In this document: in pieces, positions 60,106 through 64,000 of the stretch
How the letters are laid out: each line of letters starts with the position of its first letter
Position numbering within the stretch: position 1 is the stretch's first letter
Source of the DNA: Rhodobacteraceae bacterium LMO-JJ12
GTDB taxonomy: Bacteria; Pseudomonadota; Alphaproteobacteria; Rhodobacterales; Rhodobacteraceae
Assembly (NCBI GenBank): GCA_021555075.1
Contig: JAKGBX010000001.1
Location: 868,001 to 932,000 of the forward strand
Direction: 5' to 3'
DNA length: 64,000 nucleotides
Notes under the pieces: generated by a model
The model's input: the letters and a program-made list of their open reading frames with translations, nothing else
Database searches by the model: none
What the model was told of the DNA's origin: nothing
Program-made: the position numbers and the translations under genes

Positions 60106-61079
60106 GGCGCGCCCCCTGTTTCGTCAAGCAGGTGGCAGGCGGCGATGCGGGTTGTGCTCAGGGCGTGCGGGGTGGGACGCTGCGCCGCGCATTGGGGCAG
60201 TTCGACCACGCAACGCCCCGAGAAGCGGCACCCGTGGGGCAGCGCGCTCAGCGGCGGGACGCTTCCGGGGATGGTGGGCAGGCGGGCGCGTTTGCCGTCA
60301 CGGTCGCGTCGCTGGGCCAGGGATTCGGGGCGCGCATCGAGCAAGCCCTTGGTATAGGGGTGCGCCGGGGCAGAGAGCACCTCGTCGGTCAGGCCACGCT
60401 CGACGATATCGCCGCCATACATCACCGCGATGTCGCGGGTGGCGCGCGCGACGGCGGCGAGATCGTGTGAGATCAGCACAAGCGCCATTTGGCGTTCTTT
60501 GGCAAGCCGGACCAGCAGATCGGTGATGCGCAGGGCGACGCTGGCGTCGAGCGCGGTGGTCGGCTCGTCTGCGATCAGAAGGTCCGGGTTACAAGCCAGC
60601 GCCAGCGCGATCAGCACGCGTTGACGTTGCCCCCCCGAAAGCTGGTGGGGGAACTGACGCAGGCGGGCTTCCGGGTCGTTGATGCCGACCTCGTTGAAGA
60701 GCGCGAGTGCGCGTGTGCGGGCGGCGTCGCCGGTGAGACCTTCGTGCACGATCATGGGTTCGGCCACGGTATCGCCGACGCGGCGCAGCGGGTTGAGCGC
60801 GGCCATGGGTTCCTGAAAGATCATCGCGACGCGGCGGGCGCGCAGGGCGGCCCATGTGCGCTCAGAGGCGTTGCTCATGTCGGTGGTGTCGATGGTGATC
60901 TGGCCGCTCAGGGTGGCGGCATCGGGGGCCATGCCCATCAGGCAGAGCGCCAGAAGGCTCTTGCCCGACCCGCTTTCGCCGACCACACCAAGCCGGTCGC
61001 CGGGCGCGATGGAGAGCGTGATGTCGCGCAGGGCGGCGTGGCCGTCAAATCGCGCGGTGAGGTTTTCGAGTTCGATCAT
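60102..61079 (-). CDS. peptide-type ABC transporter ATP-binding protein (DppD-like)
   Basis: A 325-residue ATPase. Walker A GESGSGKS is at residues 34-41, signature LSGGQRQRVLIALA, Walker B LLIADEP. The C-terminal oligo_HPN extension (PHGCRFSGRCVVELPQC) is present, with Cys pair that binds iron-sulfur in DppD. The start at 61079 follows directly after the permease stop; a longer frame to 61169 would overlap it by 88 bases. Operon position between permease and DppF-like genes supports the role. Confidence 0.92.
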   Translation of the reverse strand: MIELENLTARFDGHAALRDITLSIAPGDRLGVVGESGSGKSLLALCLMGMAPDAATLSGQITIDTTDMSNASERTWAALRARRVAMIFQEPMAALNPLRRVGDTVAEPMIVHEGLTGDAARTRALALFNEVGINDPEARLRQFPHQLSGGQRQRVLIALALACNPDLLIADEPTTALDASVALRITDLLVRLAKERQMALVLISHDLAAVARATRDIAVMYGGDIVERGLTDEVLSAPAHPYTKGLLDARPESLAQRRDRDGKRARLPTIPGSVPPLSALPHGCRFSGRCVVELPQCAAQRPTPHALSTTRIAACHLLDETGGAP

Positions 61080-61081
61080 GT

Positions 61082-61900
61082 CTAACGCTCCCGCACCAGT
61101 CGGGGATCGGTCACGTCGCGCAACCCGTCCCCCAGGAGGCCAAAGCCGAGCACGGCGGTGACGATGCAAAGACCGGGATAGATCGCGAGATGCGGCGCGA
61201 GATACATCAGGGTTTGCGCCTCAGACAGCATTCTCCCCCAGCTTGACGCGGGGGGTTGCGCGCCGAGGCCGAGATAGGAGAGCGCAGCTTCGGCGAGAAT
61301 GGCGACGGCGAATTCGATGGTGGCCTGCACGATTACCGGGGCGGCGATGTTGGGCAGGATATGATCGCGGCTGATGGCAAAGCGGCTCATCCCGGCGGCG
61401 CGGGCAGCCGAGACAAAATCGCGGGTCCAGACCTGATTGGCCGAGGCGCGCGCGACGCGGGCAAAGACCGGGATGTTGATGAAGGCGATGGCCATCACCG
61501 CGTTGGTGAGCGAGGGGCCGAAGACAGCGGCCAGCATGATGGCAAAGAGCAGCGCGGGGAAAGCGAAGCCGAGATCGGCAAGGCGCATCACGCCGTCTTC
61601 GACCCAGCCGCCCAGGGCCGAAGCGAAGAGGCCAAGGGCGACGCCGATCGAGCCGCCGACCAGCACGGCGATCAGCGCCACCGCCATTGAATTTCGCGCG
61701 CCCGCCATGAGTTGCGAGACGATATCGCGGCCCAACTGATCGGTACCGAGCCAGTAGGTCGGTGAGGGGTCGGCGAATTTGCCACGAATGTTCATCAGGG
61801 TTGGGTCATGCGGGGTCCAGACCAGCGAAAGCGCGGCGACACCGACAACCAGCGTGACGAGCACCGCGCCGAGGATGAGGTTTGTCGGAAGACGGCTCAT
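61082..61900 (-). CDS. peptide-type ABC transporter permease (DppC-like)
   Basis: A 272-residue permease with about six spans; the EAA-type cytoplasmic loop reads SAARAAGMSRFAISRDHILPN, matching the DppC/OppC family. The N-terminal span (LILGAVLVTLVVGVAALSL) is followed by a periplasmic segment with GTDQLGRD, the DppC landmark. ATGA overlap with the DppB-like gene. Substrate follows the binding protein. Confidence 0.92.
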   Translation of the reverse strand: MSRLPTNLILGAVLVTLVVGVAALSLVWTPHDPTLMNIRGKFADPSPTYWLGTDQLGRDIVSQLMAGARNSMAVALIAVLVGGSIGVALGLFASALGGWVEDGVMRLADLGFAFPALLFAIMLAAVFGPSLTNAVMAIAFINIPVFARVARASANQVWTRDFVSAARAAGMSRFAISRDHILPNIAAPVIVQATIEFAVAILAEAALSYLGLGAQPPASSWGRMLSEAQTLMYLAPHLAIYPGLCIVTAVLGFGLLGDGLRDVTDPRLVRER

Positions 61901-62841
61901 GCGCGGGCCTTGAGGCGCGGGTCAATCACCACATAGAGCAGATCTACGATGAAGTTGGCGGTGACCACGATGGCGGCGAAAAGCATGACCAGCGCCTGCA
62001 CCGTGGGCAGGTCGCGGTTGGAGATGGATTGAAAGATCAGCCGTCCGAGGCCGGGCAGGTAGAACACGTTTTCGATCACGATGGTGCCGGTGACGAGGGC
62101 GGCGAACTGCATGCCGACGATGGTGATGATCGGCACCAGCGCGTTGGGCAGCACATGACGCCAGAGGATGCGGCGGTGTGACAGACCCGAGGCGCGCGCG
62201 GTGCGCACGAAATCCTGACGCATGACTTCGAGGGCGGAGGAACGCGTGACGCGGGTGAGCACCGCCGATTGCACCAGCGCCAGCGCCACGGTGGGCAGAA
62301 TGAGCGAGCGCATCGCAAGCACCGGATCGGACCAGCCGGGAAAGCCGCCGGGGGGCAGCCAGCGCAGTTTGACCGCGAAGAGCATCACCAGAAGGATCGA
62401 GAGCCAGAAGGCGGGGATGGCGATGCCAAGTTGACTGAGAAACATGACGCCCCAGTCGCCAAAGGTGCGGTGACGAGCGGCGGCGCCGATACCAAGCGTG
62501 AGGGCGACGATCAGGGTCAGCACCATGCCGGAAACGGCGAGAGAAATGGTCATGGGAAGGCGTTCGCCGATTAGCGTCGCCACCGGCACGCGGAACGAAT
62601 GGCTTATCCCGAAATCGCCGTGCAGCGCGTTCCAGACCCAATGGACATAGCGCGTCAGCAGCGGCTCATTCAGGCCGAGTTGTTCGCGCAGGGCCGCAAG
62701 GGCGTCATCGGTGGCATCAAGCCCGAGGATGGTGAGTGCCGGATCGCCCGGCAGCACGTTCATCACGGCAAAGACCACGACCGACACGGCCAGCAGGGTC
62801 AGTGCGAAGCCGAGCGTGCGGCGAAAGAGGAAATAACCCAT
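61897..62841 (-). CDS. peptide-type ABC transporter permease (DppB-like)
   Basis: A 314-residue permease with six spans and the DppB hallmarks: MNVLPGDPA after the first span, LGLNEPL before the second, and the EAA-like loop VRTARASGLSHRRILWRHVLPN. It pairs with the DppC-like subunit. Fifty bases separate it from the binding-protein gene upstream, and its stop overlaps the DppC start (ATGA). Inner membrane. Confidence 0.93.
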   Translation of the reverse strand: MGYFLFRRTLGFALTLLAVSVVVFAVMNVLPGDPALTILGLDATDDALAALREQLGLNEPLLTRYVHWVWNALHGDFGISHSFRVPVATLIGERLPMTISLAVSGMVLTLIVALTLGIGAAARHRTFGDWGVMFLSQLGIAIPAFWLSILLVMLFAVKLRWLPPGGFPGWSDPVLAMRSLILPTVALALVQSAVLTRVTRSSALEVMRQDFVRTARASGLSHRRILWRHVLPNALVPIITIVGMQFAALVTGTIVIENVFYLPGLGRLIFQSISNRDLPTVQALVMLFAAIVVTANFIVDLLYVVIDPRLKARA

Positions 62842-62891
62842 GGGAATCTAACAGGCTGCGGGCAGAGATCCGCCCGCAGCACGCCTTTGCT

Positions 62892-64000
62892 TCAGCCTTT
62901 GCTCACGCCTTTGAGGGGCATGTAGAGCACCGGGGCGGAGGACCAATAGCCTTTCACGTCGTTGCGAAAGACCCCCAGAAGCGGCAGTTGAAAGAGGAAG
63001 CCATGCACAGATTGGTCGGAGAGGTATTGCTGCCCTTCCTTGAGCAATTCATCGCGTTTGGCGGGATCAGACTCGGTCTGGATGGCGTCCCAGAGGGCGG
63101 TGAATTCGGCGTCATCATAGCCATAGAAATAATCCGGGCCGCGGGCGAAATTTCCCATGTCGTTGGGGCCGGTGTGGGCGATGATGGTCATGTCATAGTT
63201 TTTCTTCTTGTAGACCTCATCAATCCAGAAACCCCATTCGACGTTCTCGACCTTGGCATCAAGCCCGGCCTCGGCCAGTTGTGCCTGAATAATTTCGCCC
63301 GAGCGCATGGCATAGGGGAAGGGCGGCACACGCAGGGTCACGGTGGTGCCTGCGATACCGGCGGCGTCAAATGCCGCCTTGGCCTTGGCGGTGTCATGCG
63401 GATAGGCGCCAGTGAGATCGACGTAAGCGGTGCCATGTGGCGGATAAAAGCTGCCGATGGGGGTGGCTTGGCCATACATTGCGCCGTCGATGATTTCGTC
63501 GCGGTCAATCGCCGTGGCGATGGCGCGGCGGACTTCGATATTGTCGAAAGGTGGCTTGGAGTTGTTCATCGCCAGGATGACTTCGCCTTCGGTCGAGCCG
63601 ATGTTCACGCGAAAGCGCGGGTCGGCTTCGAACTGGGGCAGAAGCTCAGGCGCGGGGAAGCCGGGGAAGGCGTCAAGCTCTTCGGCCATCATCGCGGCGG
63701 TGGCGGCTGCCGGATCAGAGATGAAGCGATATGTCACCTTGTCGAGCGCAACATTGGCCGCATCGCGGTAGTCGGCGTTCTTGACCAGCGTCAGGCGGTC
63801 GCCCCGCGTCCAGCTGTCATATTTGAACGGGCCGGTGCCGATGGGGGTGACATTGTTGGTGGCGGCGGATTCCTCGGCGACGATGGCGCTGTCGCCCTGA
63901 CCCATGTTGAAGAGGAAGAAGGCGTCTTTTTTGTTGAGCGTAAATACAACCGTGCTTGCATCAGGTGCACTTATGCTTTCGATCGGTTTGAAGATGCTCT
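62892..64000 (-). CDS. peptide-type ABC transporter substrate-binding protein, N-terminus cut by window edge
   Basis: The frame is open to the right edge; about 369 codons are visible and the first part with the signal peptide is outside. The family SBP_bac_5 signature is present (GTGPFKYDSWTRGDRLTL) and NVEWGFWIDEVYKK lies in the C-terminal lobe. It should deliver a peptide, glycoside or phosphodiester to the DppB/C permeases. A Met at 63903-63905 is internal, since preceding codons (FLFNMGQGDS) read in frame as SBP sequence. First gene of the leftward operon. Ligand unknown. Confidence 0.9.
   Translation of the reverse strand, partial: SIFKPIESISAPDASTVVFTLNKKDAFFLFNMGQGDSAIVAEESAATNNVTPIGTGPFKYDSWTRGDRLTLVKNADYRDAANVALDKVTYRFISDPAAATAAMMAEELDAFPGFPAPELLPQFEADPRFRVNIGSTEGEVILAMNNSKPPFDNIEVRRAIATAIDRDEIIDGAMYGQATPIGSFYPPHGTAYVDLTGAYPHDTAKAKAAFDAAGIAGTTVTLRVPPFPYAMRSGEIIQAQLAEAGLDAKVENVEWGFWIDEVYKKKNYDMTIIAHTGPNDMGNFARGPDYFYGYDDAEFTALWDAIQTESDPAKRDELLKEGQQYLSDQSVHGFLFQLPLLGVFRNDVKGYWSSAPVLYMPLKGVSKG

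Noticed and set aside
1-64000. tRNA, rRNA, CRISPR and transposase search by eye
   Set aside because: No tRNA-like T-arm with flanking stems, no spaced repeat array and no DDE-type transposase was found; short repeats do not have CRISPR spacing.

Overview
The window looks like chromosome of a Rhodobacteraceae (Roseobacter-group) alphaproteobacterium. The supporting evidence is the high-GC coding sequence packed into ATGA-coupled operons, the conserved block chvI-chvG-hprK-rapZ-EIIA(Man)-HPr-acyltransferase beside divergent pckA, a PleD-type cyclase next to a DUF3572 gene, and a 22-bp intergenic element of the GAGTATTT...GGAAAGATGAAG type. I saw no rRNA, tRNA, CRISPR array or insertion sequence. 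Both edges cut genes: a hydratase 3' end on the left and a peptide-type binding protein on the right.

Layout. 1-4.5 kb: housekeeping genes (KAS III-like synthase, 2-hydroxyacid dehydrogenase, CsaA-like protein, proC, YbjN protein). 5.1-11.4 kb: a five-gene branched-chain-type ABC transporter coupled by ATGA to a serine hydrolase. 11.5-15.5 kb: thioesterase, divergent metF/metR, suhB-like phosphatase, membrane cytochrome c. 15.5-21.5 kb: a leftward homoprotocatechuate meta-cleavage operon (isomerase, dehydrogenase, two unrelated ring-cleavage dioxygenases, cupin, FAH-fold decarboxylase/isomerase, hydratase) with a palindrome in its leader. 21.6-26.2 kb: metG, an MFS exporter, an aldo/keto reductase. 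26.3-33.8 kb: pckA divergent from the ChvIG/regulatory PTS block. 33.9-38.2 kb: a carnitine-type catabolic set (BKACE enzyme and a carnitine dehydrogenase-thioesterase fusion) with two envelope protein genes lodged between them and an XRE regulator opposite. 38.3-46.5 kb: desaturase, EamA transporter, Nudix, DUF983, EF-hand protein, ECF sigma with a putative membrane regulator and a periplasmic sensor, degenerate PleD-like cyclase, DUF3572, HAD phosphatase. 46.5-48.1 kb: an island-like stretch with tandem repeats, a low-GC membrane protein and a 2 x 129-bp direct repeat, followed by an MttB-family methyltransferase. 49.8-52.4 kb: phoR, a three-unit Pho box, phoU, phoB, with no pstSCAB. 52.4-55.6 kb: MacAB-like exporter. 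55.9-57.8 kb: a GSCFA protein paired with an SGNH-like protein. 57.8-64 kb: a leftward peptide-type ABC transporter coupled to a phosphodiesterase and a CX5R phosphatase.

How the parts fit. The window favours heterotrophic use of plant- and animal-derived compounds: aromatic acids (hpa), quaternary amines (carnitine set, MttB homologue), amino-acid-like and peptide-like or organophosphate solutes. Central control comes from the ChvIG/regulatory PTS block beside gluconeogenic pckA and from a Pho system apparently autoregulated by PhoB. The points most worth a second look are the duplicated, non-homologous ring-cleavage step, the transporter-phosphodiesterase-phosphatase operon, the carnitine operon with embedded envelope proteins, and the GSCFA/SGNH pair.
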